DNA of 64,000 nt from Paratrimastix pyriformis (lineage: Eukaryota; Preaxostyla; Paratrimastigidae). The first letter of the stretch is position 1, and each line of letters begins with the position of its first letter. A program made the position numbers and the translations under genes. Positions 31,847 to 45,126 of the stretch are shown piece after piece. The notes beneath the pieces were generated by a model that worked only from the letters and a program-made list of their open reading frames with translations, ran no database searches and had not been told where the DNA came from. The stretch spans positions 186,001 through 250,000 of the forward strand of contig JAPMOS010000018.1 in NCBI GenBank assembly GCA_027972325.1, in the 5' to 3' direction.

Positions 31847-33239
31847 TCACCGAAACGGTGTGGCCGATTTTCGCGTCGTCGGTTCCCTTGGGGGCTGGTA
31901 CACCACAGTAGCGACAGAAGGAAAAACATTCTCGTCTTCCTTTTCCTTTATTCTCCCCGTGACCCAATGGCCAAGAAAAAACAACACACGAGAAGACCAA
32001 TCCCTCAAAATGATGATGGAGCCGCGTTCTCCCCCGCGAAGTCACCCAAAGGAACACATTATCCGTGGCGTTACGTCCGATCAGAAACGATGGGAGAAAG
32101 GGGCGAAGAAGGGGCTGGACGAACGAATGCTAAGATTGGGAGAGACCAAGGGACACAAAAGAAAAAGCCATCACCTACAGAATCGGTTCGATTCCGGAAG
32201 TGACACTCATCCAAGAACAAAATCGCGAGACAAAAGCCAAAAACAACCTTTCTGCCAACCAAAGGTTACTCACCAGGGGGTAATATACGTTATCACGGGG
32301 GTGGTCACGGGTTCAAAAAGCGGCCGAGAAGTTTGAAACATACCGTACCCAGTAGTTCTCCCGCCCGGGGCCCCCGGGCCTTTTTCTGACCCCAGGAGTC
32401 ACCTGGGCCTGGGGGCTTGTAGTGGCGTTTTGCCCCTTGGTGCAACGCGGGGTCACCGTGGGGGCCCGACGATGGGTGCCATATCCGGTGCAGCCTCGGC
32501 TATATGGTTGTACCCAAACGCCCCGCAGTGCGGACGATACCTCTTCCAAAAAGAAATCCGCCGAAGGGTCGAAAAAGGTTCTACCAGGTGGCGAACCATG
32601 TTTGATGGAAAAAATGATCGACTGATGTCAAAATCCGATGCAGGCATCAAATCGCAATTCTCTATTCGCCAACACCATACTCACATACCCCTCACAGAAA
32701 AGCAGCATTCAAACTGCTTCCTCGCCCGTGCGGCGCCCGAATTTACCGCCATCCTGGAAAAGCGCGAGAAAACCATCCAGCTTGGTGGGACAGACTGAAA
32801 CGTGAAGGTGGATCCCATTTTCGAGAGTCGATAACGGGCTGATCGTCAAAGTGGGCAAGATGATCCATGAGGCTACTCGGCACCAGATCAGCGTTTTTAA
32901 CCCAAATTTCAATCATAAGTTGTTTTAAAATAGCCCTGCGAAGGGCGGAATCAATGTCAGAAGGTTGGTTGTCAACTCGATGAACGTACAGCATTATTGA
33001 TGCTCCCCAGAGAGAACGGCTCGGGCGAATCGCCCAATTCCGCACCATCGGAAGAAGGGCATCCCATCTTGATTTTTGGTGGTTGTAGTGGTGAGCTTCG
33101 GTGGCAGTGGCAAAGTCAGCCGCAAAAACGACTCGTGACCACCCCCGTGTCAACGTATATAACCCCCTGGTTACTCACCCAAAGGGGGAAATAAGCTATA
33201 TCGATGTTAACGTTTTCGCTGTGCGGGTCTCCCCCACAG
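31847..33239. other. divergent region zinc-finger gene/SPAG17-like, with transposon
   Basis: AT-richer stretch. 31847-32272 holds possible 5' exon(s) of the zinc-finger gene and both promoters; 32273-33170 is a DNA transposon. I could not place the first exon(s) of the SPAG17-like gene here. Confidence 0.4.
32273..33170. mobile_element. non-autonomous hAT-like DNA transposon (MITE)
   Basis: 898 bp bounded by imperfect terminal inverted repeats of about 40 bp. The left end starts CCAGGGGGTAATATACGTTA and the right end, reverse-complemented, CCAGGGGGTTATATACGTTG; both continue CACGGGGGTGGTCACG. It is flanked by the direct repeat TTACTCA (7 bp; 8 bp TTACTCAC if the outer C is counted with the target). 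CAGGG-type ends and an 8-bp duplication are typical of hAT elements. The interior has a minus-strand open frame of 136 codons (32743-33153) with no transposase motif I recognise; it may be a captured gene piece. Confidence 0.8.
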
Positions 33240-36200
33240 CTTGTAGAATCAATTAAAACTGCTTTGCCTTTGTTAAAACGAAGATCTATAGTTCTCAATG
33301 TCGAAGAGCTCATTGAACAGGTCATTTTTCATCGATTTTTTTCATGGCTATATTCCTTGTTCTTCTGGAGGCAGATTTCACAAAGCAAAGATCACCCTCT
33401 TGCTATTCAAGTTCGAGAAGCACTACAATCGAACCCAGACCTCTTTTCCATCCCTGATGATCTCATCACCGCCGCCATAAAGGACCGTCTCGGCCAGTTG
33501 GCGACCCGTCTGCTTTTGGAAACGGATGAGAAGAACACGTTCTCAATGACCGATAGCTGGACCAGGGGACGCCGTTTCCGCCAAGTCCAAGCCGGCTGCC
33601 AAGCCGGCTGCCAAGAAGGCCGCCGCCAAACCGCCCGGACCCAAACAGCCCGGCAGGTCCGCCCGGGCTGCCAGGCGCTGACCCACATGCTCATGTCTCG
33701 CCGTGCCTTTTCGTGCCTCTGGGTGCGCCTTAGGGGGGCGGGCCAGCCGGCCGTGGCCGCCGAGAGTCCCGTAGTGGATCCCTTCGCCCTCGACCCGTCG
33801 GCGCTGTCGGCCGACCCGGGTCTGTGGCCCCCGCCCCGCTGCCTGGTGCGCTGCAGATGCAGCTGCTGGCGCCGGCTGAACTGACCGACCCCCACCACCT
33901 CGGCCCCACGGCCCCACGGCCACACACGTGCCCGTAGATGAGGACTTCCTGGCGGGTGCGCCCGAGCTTGCCGCCCTGCTGCCCGGCCAGGGGGCGCTCC
34001 TGGCGGGCTACCCGCGCACCGTGGCCCACCTGGCCCACCTCCACCGGGCGGGCATCCCGCTGGGCTGCTGCTGCTGGGTGCGCCCTGCCGGTCCTGGGGC
34101 GGCCCCCCCGGCGCCGGACACCCTGAGCGAGCAGATCCAGGCCTGGCGGCTGGCCCACCCCTCCGACCCCGAAGAGGAGGCCCCCGAGGGCGCCGAGGGC
34201 GAGGCGGGCTGCTCGTTCTGGCGGTACATGCACTGGGAGCTGGGCCTCATCGAGGTGCCCGTCGAGCCCCCCGCGAGCCCGCCGCCCGCCGCCCCCACGA
34301 CGGACGGGGCCGCTCCGCCCGAGGCCGAGGTGCCGCCACCCGATCCCCTGCCGGTGGTGGGGGCCCGGGCCCTCTGGGCGGCCATCATGCAGCGGGCCGC
34401 CCGGGAGCAGATCTACAGGGCATGGTGCGGCCGGCCCCCGTCCGTCCGCCGACCGGCCGCTCCCCCCATCCCATCCCATCCCCTGTCCGGGTGTGGGTGC
34501 GGTGGTGCTGCTCGCAGCGTGTCCGGCTGCCCGTCTGCAGCACGGCCGCCCATGGGGCCCAGAGACGGGCCGGCCTGGCGGACCACGCCCTGCGCAGCTA
34601 CGGCCAGGCCATGGCCGCCCTGCCCGCCGACCTGGCGACCCCCCAGCACGTCCTCTACGGCATCCTCGCCCGTCCGCCCCGCACGCCACGCCCCGCACGC
34701 TTGGACATCCCCGCGGCCGCACCCTTCCCCTTGCCCCCTTCCCCTCGCCCCATTCAGCTCGCCTCCTTCACTTTGCCCCGTTCACCTCGGCCCCTTCACC
34801 TCGCCGGGGTTGCTCTGCGTGGTTCGGGCAGAGCTGGACGAGGATGCGGCCCTCAAGGCCGCGCGCCCGACCAGCCCCGCGGCAGGGCCTGTGGGTGGCG
34901 GCCCCTTTGCCACCCCGGCCCCATGTGCCACCCCGGCGCGCCCCAGGCCGGAGGCGGAATGCCCGCTGGAGGCCTCGGCAGCGGCGCCCGGCCTGGGGGC
35001 CTCGCAGGGCTTCCCGCCGCCCGACCCGGACCGCGACCGGGGGGTGCGCTTCGTCGCCGCCCCCAAGGCGGCCGCGGCCCCCGCGGGCCCGTCCCCGTCG
35101 GTCTCGATGCGCAGCCTGGCGGCCGGCCAGCTGGTCGAGGAGGCCGTCGCCAGGCGGCTGGGGCTCCGCGTGGCCGCCGCCGTCCGGGCCGCCCAAGCCC
35201 CGGCCCGTGACCCGCACCCGCAGCAGCAGCAACAACAACAACAGCAGGCGGAAGGAGCCCCCACCGTGGCCCTGCCCGCGGGCGCGGGGCCTGGCCCGCA
35301 GCGTGCCCGGGGCGCCCCCGACCTGCGCGCATCGGTGGCCCTGGCGGCCCCCGGACCCGACCCGCTCTTCCTGGGGCGACCCCCCGAGGAGGGCCGCCCC
35401 TCGGGGCCCCTTGAGAAGTCCGCCCGCCGCCCCGCCGCCCCACCGCCCCGCCGCCCCGCCGCCCCGCCGCCCCACCGCCCCACCGCCCCACCGCCCCACC
35501 GCCCCACCGCCCCACCGCCCCACCGCCCCACCGCCCCACCGCCATCATGCCGCCCCCGTTGCAGCCGCGCCACAGCCCACTGACCCTTAGCCTGTTGTTC
35601 TGTTGGCGGGTTTGCCCCTGGGCGGCGCCAGGGGGGCCGTCGGGCTGGGCGACCTGGGCGGGTGGAACGCCCTCCTGCTGGCGGCCCACCGGGCGGCCCC
35701 CCTGGCGGCTGCCCTCTCGGCGGCCCCTCCGGCGGCCCTGCTGGGCGGCGACCCGCGCGAGCTGCTGGCCCGTGCTCGACTGCCCGGCCCGGCCATCCCG
35801 GCCTCGGGGGGTGCCGCCGGCCCGGGCCCGCACCGCTACCAGCGGGTGCTGCTGGACCCGATGCACGTGGGCCACCGGTTCGCGGCCCGGGCGCTGGTGC
35901 TCTACCCGGCCCTGGCCACGGCCCTGGGCATGCTCCTGCCCACGGCCACGCCCACGGCCACGCCCACACCCCCCCTCCAGCAGGCCCCCGCGGCCCCAGC
36001 CGCAGCGGCCGGGGAGGCGGCCCCCAGCGGGCCGGGCATCCCGTACACGATCCCCCTCGAGCCGGGCCGCCCCTGCACGCAGCCCCTGCTGACGGCCGCG
36101 GGCGGGGCCGAGGTGGTGGGCTACCCGGCGGAGGCTCAGATGAGCGGGCGCCCCGAGCGGGAGGCGGTCATGTGGGCCGAGGTGGCCAACTTCTGCCAGG

Positions 36201-39200
36201 GCGTCCTGCCGGACCCCGAGGCCCTCCGGCGGGCCCTCTGGATGCATGCCTTCGCCCGCATGCTGGGAGCCACCTGCGGTCCGCCCCCCATGCCCCCAGG
36301 CCATGCCGTGGGAGGGCCGCCCCACCCGCCCGCCCTGCCGCGAGCGGCCCTGACCGACGTCCCCTGTCGTGGGGCGGGGGTCCGCAGGCGGGGGGCAGCC
36401 CCAGCTGGCCGACCGGCCCTGCATGGAGGAGCTCGAGCCGCCCGCCCTGCGGCACGTCCTGGCCGAGGCCCTCGCCCTCGCCAGCCCGCTGCCCCCGGCC
36501 GCCAGCCCGCTGCCCGCCCACTGGGGGGACCAGCCCCCGCCCGCCGGGGCGCCCACCCCCGGGGCCCCCGACCGGCTGGTGGTGCGGTACCACCCGCTGG
36601 ACGGCACCTACCTGGTGGCCCTGGGCAGCCCGGCCCCCCGCCTGGTGCCACCCCCCGACGGGGCCCCGCGCCAGGGGGCAATCCGCAGCTGGCGCTACCG
36701 CGTCCGCAGCCCGCCCACCCACCCGCCCGCCCGGCAGCTGGTCGGGACCGGCCCCTCACTCAGTCTGTGGTGGTGATGGCGTGATGGTGGTGGTGGGTGG
36801 GTGGTGGCACCGGGGTGGTGGTGGTGGTGGGGACGGGCAGGTGCCGGCGGTGCCCAGCGCGGAGCACTTCGAGCGGGCCTTCGAGGGCGCCCTGCCCAGC
36901 TACCCGGCCCGCCTGCCCGCGGCCCCGCCCGGCGGTGACCGGCCCGCGCCGGCGGCGGCGCCCCCACAGGCCACCGGGGCAGCGGCGGCGGCGGCTGTGG
37001 AGAGCATTCTGGCTCGGCTGGGAGCGGCCCCCGTGCTGTATGAGGGGCGACCCCAGGCGGACCCGCTGGTGGAGGAGGAGACCCAGGTCTACATGCCCGC
37101 CGACCGGTGCCGGCTGGTCGTCACCCGGCTCAACCAGGGTCCGCGCCCCCCCCCCTCCGCCAGCCCATCCGCCAGCCCCTATCATCGGATGGGCGTCTGC
37201 TCATGATGCCATCGGATGGGCGTCCGTTCGTGTGGCGCGGATGTGGCCGCGCGCAGAGGGCCGGGTGACCGTGGCCAAGGAGGGGCTGATCTTCGGCATT
37301 CGGCACCGGCCCTGGCTGCCCGACGACCCGGCCATGGCGGCCTGGTCGGACCCGCCGGCCCCCGCCGGCCACCGCAGGCTGCCAGGCGCCCCCGCCGATG
37401 CCGCCCCCGCCCCCGAGGCGCACCCCAGGGACCCGCCCAAGGTCGCCCACGCCCGCCCTTGACGATGCCTCCACGCGGTGCCTCGAGGGGACAGTGCGCC
37501 GCCCCCTGATCAGGCCCTGCTGACGGCTTCTCCCCTCCCCTCCCCCCTCCCCTCCCCCCTCCCCCCCCCTCCCCTGTGGCCAGGCTACCCCCGCGGGGGT
37601 CCCCCCGCCCCCGGCCAGCTGCCGGCCGCCCTCGGGGCGTCACCGGCCGACCAGCCCCAGCCGGCTGAGCCAGTCGGCCCTGCCCCAGGTGGCCCCGCCC
37701 GCGCCCCAGGTGCCCGGGCTGCCGGGGGGCGACCCGGCCCCGGTCCTGTTCAGCTGCCAGTGGCCCCCGGCCGAGGTGGCCAGCCCCCTGGCGGGCGCCC
37801 TGCTGACCTGCGCCCCCCGATACGCCCGCTGGACGACAGCCCAGGGGCTGCTCATCACGGTCTCCCTGGCCACGGGCCACGTCCACCAGGCCTACATGGC
37901 CCCGGGCCCGGGCGCCCCCGGCACACCCACGGCCCCCCAGGGGCCCCGGGACCCGCTATGCGTCGAGGCCCGGGCGGCCGAGGAGTGGCTGGTTGTGTGG
38001 GGCGCCGCCACGGCGGCCCTGCAGCGGCCCCGGCTGGGCCGGACGACCGTCTTCCACCCCGACGGCACCACGGCCGAGGGCGAGCAGGCCCCAGAGGGCG
38101 ACGGTGGGGCGCCCCGCAGGAGGGCGGGCGCCGCCCGGTGGACGTGGACCCGAATGGACGGCACCCGGTCCAGGACCTGGTGCAGCCCTCGGGGCGGCCC
38201 CGGGGCGGCGGCGGCGGCGGCCGGGGAGGAGGCCGAGGAGGGCCAGCAGGAGGAGGAGGACGGGCGCCCCGAGCAGGTGGACTCGCTCGAGACGAGCACC
38301 GCCCTCGAGGCCGCCACCGGGGCCCTCGTCACCACAGTCGCCAGTCCGCCCGCCCGCCCTTCGCTCCCGCCCTTCGCCCTTCGCCCTTCGCCCTTCGCCC
38401 TTCGCCCTTCGCCCTTCGCCCCCGCAGGACGGTCACCCTATCGGGCGCCCCTCCCATCCCCGGCTCACGTATGGCGCGGTCGGACCGCCCTCGGCCTTCT
38501 GCTGGGCCCTGGGGGCGGGCTGGGGGCGCAGACCACACGCTGCACATGCGCCAGCCGCCCGGCCCCAGCAGCGCCTCCCCGCAGACGGTGGCCATCTTCG
38601 CCGACGGGACCCGCATCCACTGCTGCTACCGGCCCTGCCCCCACCACCAGCCCCGTGCCCCTCCCTGGCCCGTCCCCGCCGGCCCCGCCGGCCCCACCGC
38701 TGCCGGGCCGCCCAGCCGGCCGCCCAGCCGGCCCCCATCGGCAGCGGCCACCGGGCGGCCCCCATCGGGCGGGGCATCGGCACGCGCCTCCCTCGGCCAG
38801 CAACCCCCGACCCCGGCCCAGCAGCCCCAGCAACCCCAGCAACCCCCGGCCCAGCAGCCCCAGCAAGCCCAGGGGCCGCCGGAGACCAGCCGCACGCGGG
38901 CCTCGACCTCGCGGGCGTCGGCATCGCGGGCATCCCGGGAGGCCCCCACGTCCCGGCCCCCAACCCCCAGCGGCGGGTCCCCGCCCCCTCCCCGTCGCCC
39001 CCGCCCCCCTCCCCGGCCCCATCGGCGGGCCGGCCGGCGGCCAGTGCGGAGGAGCTGCTGGCGGGGCGGCTGCGGGCCGAGGCTGCCCGCTGGTATGGCG
39101 GGGGCCGCGCCGGCCCCCTTCGGCGGGGACAGCGAGGAGGAGGGGCCGCTGGTGGCGGGCGGGTGGGCCGACGCCGCCCAGGCCGCCGAGGCCGCCGAGG

Positions 39201-41930
39201 CTGCCCAGGCCCTGGGGGCGGGCGGGTCGGCCGACGTGGAGCGGGTCGTGACCGTCGAGGCGCCCCGCTACGCCCCCGTCGAGATCGCCGCCCCGGGCGC
39301 TGACCCGTCCGCGGCCATCCATCCATACATCCATACATCCCGCATGCTGCCCTGCCCTGCCCTGCCCTGCCCTGCCCTGTCCTGTCCTGTCCTGTCCTGT
39401 CCTGTCCTGTGCTCATCCCCTCTGGCTGCCCTCCCGGCCGGGCAGGAGCCGGGTGCTTGTGCGGACCCCCGAGGGGGCCACCATCGAGTGGCGCCGCGCC
39501 GCCGCCGCCTCCGAGTGCGAGCGCGAGGGGCCCACCATCACCATCACCACGGTCCGCCCCGGCCCTCGCCCCGGCCTGCCAGGGCGGCCCCTCCCTCCCC
39601 TCCCCTCCCTCCCCCGGGATGGCGGGCCCCTCACGGTGGCGGCTGCCGGTCTGTGGGCGGGGCGGCGGGGCGGCGGGGCGCGGGGGCAGAACACGCTGGT
39701 GGTGCGGCACCACGCGAGCTACGTGACGGTCGAGCCGATGTACGCGTCCCGTGCCCGGACGGCCTCGACCCTCATCCGGCAGCAGGGCGCCCGGGCGGCC
39801 ATCGCTCGCTCGGCCGACGAGCAGCAGGCCCACGAGGCCGCCCGGCGCCGCTCCAGGCTGCAGGCCATCCGCGCCATGCAGCACTCCCAGGCCGCCACCA
39901 GGCCGCCCTCAACTGCCACCGCGGCCACCGTCCGCTGGCACGCCCCCCCCCCCCCCCCCCCCCCCCCCACCACCACCACCACCACCACCGCCCTCGTCTT
40001 GCCACTCGCCCTGATGCCCTCCTGGACCACTCTCCTCTCCCCCCCTCTCCCCCTCTCCCCCTCTCCCTCTCCCCCTCGCTCCGCGCCCCTGGCCACGGTG
40101 GGTTCGCCTCATCGTCGCATCTGCCCCCTGTGGGATTGTGCCCGTGGCGTGGCGTGGCGTGTACGTGGTACGTGGGCAGTCGCACGGCCCCGGGGGCGGT
40201 GCGGGGGGGCGGGCGCTGCCCTCGTCGCAGTCGGAGCGCCGGGTCCGGGCGGCGGCCCTCGAGCGGCTGGCGGCGGCCCAGGATGCGGCCAGCCTCCCCG
40301 TCCGGCCGGCCCCGCCCGACCCGGCCAGGCCCCGCGCCTCCGCCGTCCGCTGGGCCGCCGCCGGGGCCGCCGAGGGGGAGGGGCGGCCAGGCACCTCGGG
40401 GGCCGCCTCCCTGGGGGGCCGCTCCCTGTCCCGGGCCGGGTCGCCCGCCCCGCCCACCGAGTCCTTGGCCGGGCCCTCGGCCAGCCGGCTCTCGGCGGCC
40501 AGCCGGCGGCCCTCGGAGTGGCTCGAGCAGGGCGTGTACAGGCTCTCCCTCCTGCCGCCCGCCCGCTCCGAGTCGGCCCCCATCCGCAAGGTCCCGCCAT
40601 GCTCCCCTCCCGCTGGCTGGCGGGCGGGCTGGCGGGCTGGCTGGCGGGCTGGCGGGCTGACTGCCCCTTGGCATCCCCCTCCCTCCTTCCCTCCTCCTTC
40701 CCTCCTTCCTTCTTCCCTCCTTCCCTCCTTCCCGGCCGCTTCGCCATCTCGCGGCCCATCCCCATCGCATCATCGGGGACTTGCGGGCTGGCCGCGGGGG
40801 CACGGGGCAGGTTCTGGGCCAGGCCTACGCCCACCCGGCGCCCCGGTTGGCCCTGGTGGACTGGGAGGGCCGCCTGTGGGCCGTCACCGGGGCGGGGCGG
40901 GTCATGTCCGCGGGGGCCATCGAGGGCCCCGTCAGCCTGGCCGCCCCGCCCCCGCTGGCGCCCATCGTGCCCACCCCGGCCCCGGCCCCGACCCCCGCCG
41001 CCCCGCCGGCCCCGCCGCCCGCAGCAGGGCCCCCCGCGGTGGCGGCCTCGACGGCCTCGACGGCCTCCAAGAAGCCGGCAACCCCACCCACCGGTGCCCC
41101 CAAGGGCGCCCCCGGGGGCCGGCCCCCCTCGGCCAAGCGCAGCAGCCCCGCCACGCCCCCGCCCGGCAAGGCGGCCGCTGGCACCCCGCCCGGCGCCAAG
41201 GCCACGCCCCCGCCCGGCAAGGCTGCCCCAGCCGGCAAGCCGCCCGCTAAGACCGCCAGCCCGGCCGCCAAGACGGCCGCCGGGGGCCCACCCGCCACGG
41301 CCGACCTGCAGCAGCCCCCCGCACAGCCCGCCGGCCCGGCCGGAGCGGCCCCCAGCCCCAGCGGGGATGCGGAGGCTGCGGAGGGCCCTGCGGGCACCCC
41401 GGGCGGGACGGCCGAGACGGAGGCCCTCCTCGCCGCCGAGGGCGCGGCCCTCCCCGACCCCGGTCCGGCACCCACACGCGCGCACACACGCTCCCCGACA
41501 CGCCCCTGCCCGAGCTCCTCCTCCTCAACCAGCCCGCTCACGGTCCATGGGGGGCATGGGGGGCATGGGGGACATGGGGGCATGCGGCTGCCCAGAGGCG
41601 GACGGGGCCGGGGCCCCCTCGGGTGCGGGCCCGCTGGAGGAGAGCGAGAGCGCCCTGGCGGCGCGGCTGTTTGTGGTTCGGCCCGACGGGAGCGGGCTGG
41701 AGCTGCTCCGGCCGGCCGACCTGACCTACCTGCTCCACCAGGCCCGCTCGACGGCCGGGGCGGAGGTCCACCAGCGGCCCCTGCCCGGCCACCAGGCCCC
41801 CGCCTGGGCCTCGTACGCACTCGCATTCCCCCGCCCGCGCCCCGTCCGTCCCCATTCCCACACCGCCCCGCACCACCACCGCCGCCGCCGCCCCTGCCGG
41901 CATGTGGGCGCCCCCGTCCTCTCCCCCGTC

Positions 41931-41968
<38 letters not shown>

Positions 41969-44052
41969 TGGGCAGCGCCCACGATCAGCGGCCCATGCGA
42001 GGAGCCCTGCCTCGGCACGGTCTTGGACCTTCACCTCTGCCGATGCCGATGCCGATGCCGATGGGGATGGCGATGGGGCGGGGGCGCTGTGCAGGGCCCG
42101 CTGGCCGGCTACAGCGAGGCCGTGACAGCCCTCGTGGGCCAGCAGAGCTTCGCCCCGCGCGACCCGGCCGAGGGGGCGGCCGGCAGCCCAGTGGGGTCGT
42201 CTACCGGCACCTCGTCCAGCAGGGGGCCCTCCCGCCGCCACGTACGAGCAGCTCGACCGGCAGCTCGCCCAGTGGGACACCTGGAGGCTCAGGGTCCGCC
42301 CCGGCACACCACCTCAGCCGCCACGCTGCCATGCCCCATGTCGCCTCGCCCCGCCTGTCACGGGCCACCGAGTCCTTCATCGTCATCCCACGGGGCGGCC
42401 TGGCAGCGGGACGTCTACCACCGGGAGATCCTCGTGCCTGACCCGCGGCCCGCCCCCGCCATCGCAGCGGCCGCCCAGGTGGGCCAGCTCCTCGACGCGG
42501 TCCGCCCCCCATCCACCACCATCACCCCTCCATTCCCTTGCTTTCCCTTCCCTTCCCCCCCCTCCCCCCTCCCTCCCTCCCTCCCCCCTCCCTCCCTCCC
42601 TCCCTCCCTCCCTCCCATCCCATCCCATCCCCTCCCTCCCCTCCCCCTCCCCGCCCGTTCCCTCTTTCGCCCTGTCCGATCGCGTGGGACCTGACGTGGT
42701 CCTTCCCGGGGGGGCTGGTGGCTGGGGGGCTGGCTGGCTGGGCGGTGGGCAGCTTCGGGAGCGGATCGTGTCGCCCTTCGTGGCCACCCCCGAGCCGGCC
42801 CCGGGGGTCCCCTGCAACAAGCTGCCGCCCGCGCCCCGGCCGGGGACGGTGCTCGACGAGCCCAACGCGCTGCCCCTCTACCAGGACGCCCCCATCCGCA
42901 CGGCGGCCGAGCTGGAGCGGACCAACCCGCCCACGGCCATCCCCACCCCCGTCCCCACCGCCCGCACGGGCCCCACCGAGCCCGCCGCCCCGGCCGACGA
43001 CCCGCACCCCGACCGCGACCGGGCCGCCCGGGCCGCCCGGGACCTGCCCTACGCCGAGCGGGTCATGCCCCACCACCAGCGCCCCCTGGCCGGCCTCGAG
43101 GAGGAGCAGGCCCTGGCCGCGGCCAATCGGGACCCGCAGGGTGTGGCCGGGGCCGAGCGGGACCCCCACCGGGCCGAGCGGGACCGCCTGCTGGCCACGT
43201 ACGCCATCACCAAGGGGCCCCCGCCCAGCCCCCTGAGGGCCACCCGGGGCCGGCCCGCGCCCCTGCCGCAGCCCCTGGGCCGCCCCCCGCAGCCCCCCGC
43301 GACACCCCCCAGGGCCCCGCCGGCTGCCACCGCCACCACCCCGGGCGGCCCCAGCCCAGCGGGCTCTCCGGCGGCCGGCGCGCGGTCCCGGGGGAGCCCC
43401 GCCCCCAAGGGCGTCCAGGCCCCCTCCCCGGCCGGCCCGCATGACCCCCAGGGTCCGTCCCCTCCCTCCCTTGGCCATCCCTTGGCCCTCCCCTCCCTTG
43501 GCCCTCCCTCCCTTGGCCCTCCTAGGATCCCACTGCCCCTCACGGTTCGGATGGGGATTTTCGGGGCGCCCGGCGGGCGGGGTGGGGCCGCGGGCAGTGG
43601 GCCCGAGCCAGCTGGAGGCTGCCCCGGGGGCTGTGGACTTCGGCCGGGTGGCGCTGGGCCGCTCGGGGCGCCGGGTGGTGACCATCCGCAACGCGGGCCC
43701 CCTGCCGACCCGCTTCAAGGCAGCCCTGGCGGCCCCCCACCCGGCCCTCCAGGTCACATACGCCCCCCAGCTGGTCCGCCCTCCTGCCCCCGGTGCCCAT
43801 CATCCTGCCCGGTGCCCATCCTGCCCGGTGCAGGGCCTTCCTGCCCATCGGCCCACCGGCATGCTCACGGGCGGGGCTGGGGCTGAGGGGCAGGTTGGGC
43901 CTGGGGTGGGGGTGCCCGTCCAGGTGGAGCTGCGCTGCCGGCAGGCGGGCGAGGTGCGGGCCGAGCTGCTCGTGACGAGCCCCGGCCAGGAGGCCCTGCG
44001 GGTCCCCCTCGCCGCCCTGGCCCTGGCCCCCGAGGGCCCCGCCCCGCCCTGA
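33240..44052 (+). CDS. SPAG17-like: SPAG17/PF6-like central-pair protein
   Basis: Large flagellar central-pair (C1a projection) protein, 5' end unresolved. Early exons: 33240-33320 (LPLLKRRSIVLNVEELIEQ), then from 33375 a segment with LFSIPDDLITAAIKDRLGQL, matching the helical pattern near the SPAG17 N-terminus; a Lys/Ala/Pro-rich linker ends at an intron starting GTCCGC near 33657. Later blocks: FWRYMHWELGLIEVP, RYHPLDGTYLVAL, IFADGTRIHCCY and RVLVRTPEGATIEWR (the DGT/EGT strand repeats of SPAG17), and LDEPNALPLYQD. A C-terminal ASH/PapD-like sandwich (VDFGRVALGRSGRRVVTIRN...TRFKA) ends with LRVPLAALAL, as in SPAG17. Long Pro/Ala linkers and many GC-satellite introns lie between. GC rises from the first exons to the end. 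Exon count not resolved. Confidence 0.68.
38355..38425 (+). repeat. GCCCTTC array in a SPAG17-like intron
   Basis: About eight GCCCTTC units directly before a CCGCAG 3' splice site. It is the same motif, in the same coding orientation, as the minisatellite in CK2 alpha intron 5. Confidence 0.85.
39350..39412 (+). repeat. CCTGC/CCTGT pentanucleotide array
   Basis: About seven CCTGC units followed by six CCTGT units in a presumed SPAG17-like intron, related to the array at 22127-22196. Confidence 0.9.
39946..39968 (+). repeat. poly-C tract, SPAG17-like intron
   Basis: Run of about 23 C on the coding strand, followed by a CCA array. A second run of about 30 C lies at 41938-41967. Confidence 0.9.
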
Positions 44053-44575
44053 GCGGACCCAACCCCGGCCCTCACTCACCGCCACCACACGTGGTCTCGG
44101 AGGGGAGGGGGGGCTGCGGTATTATTGCGCGGGGACGGTGATGGGCGGGGCCCTGCTCTTCGTGGCCCATCCCATCCCATCCCTTGCCGTGCCGTGCCGT
44201 GCCGTGCCGTGCTGTGCTTTGCCTTGGGCTGAGCTGAGCTGAGCTGAGCCGGACACACAATGCTGCTGCAGCGGCTGCGTATGGCGCCCGCCACACAACG
44301 GCCGGGGGGGACGTACCCAGAGGAACGCAGACCCAGAGCGGGGCGGGAGCGAGGAGGAGGGTGGCACTGAACATCATATCATTATCATACCATTATCGAC
44401 AAGAGCGGGCGATGCCCTGGGCCGGTCCGCCGTCCGCGGAAGGCCGGGGGACGGAGGCCCGGGGCATCGTCGGGAGGGGAGAGGCCCGGAGGGGACGAGG
44501 GCGGGATGGGGAGGGCGGGGGATGAAGAGAGCAGGGGTCGAAGAGAGGGTGGGGGTCCGGTGCCGGGCAGGGCGG
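44053..44575. other. convergent intergenic spacer SPAG17-like/PPKL copy 2
   Basis: 523 bp with short tandem stretches: CCCATC units near 44167, GTGCC units (five) near 44190 and GAGCT units (four) near 44230. No gene seen. Confidence 0.5.
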
Positions 44576-45093
44576 CTACTTTCTGCTGCCGAAGCTGAAT
44601 GTGGGGCGGGCCCCGGGCGGCTGGGCCGGGCCGGCGGGGGCCGTGGGCGCGGGCCCCGAGCCCAGCGGCCGGGCGGCGATGTGCTGCCGGAGGGGCGTCG
44701 GCGGCCGCCTGCACAGCCCCCACCCAGCCCCCACCCAGCCCCCAACCAACCAACCAACCACCAACACCAGCTGGTGAGCCACAGGGGGGGGGGGGGGGGG
44801 GGGGGGGGCGTGGTGGGCGTGGCAGACATGGTGCGGGAGGGGATCATGGTCATGGGGGGCGTGGCGGGCGGGGGCCCCTCGAGGGCCATGGGCACGGGCC
44901 CGCCGCCCACGACGGCCTCGCCCAGGGCCATCCGGGAGGCCAGGGCGGTGGTCGATGGGCTCGAGACCAGCGCCTGGGAGAGCCCCAGGGCCGCGGCGCT
45001 GATGGCCGTGGCGGGGGCGCCCTTGGGGCCCGACGGGGCCGGCAGGGGCGGCGAGAGGAGACCGTCGGGCCAGCCGCCCATCATCAGCGAGTC

Positions 45094-45126
<33 letters not shown>

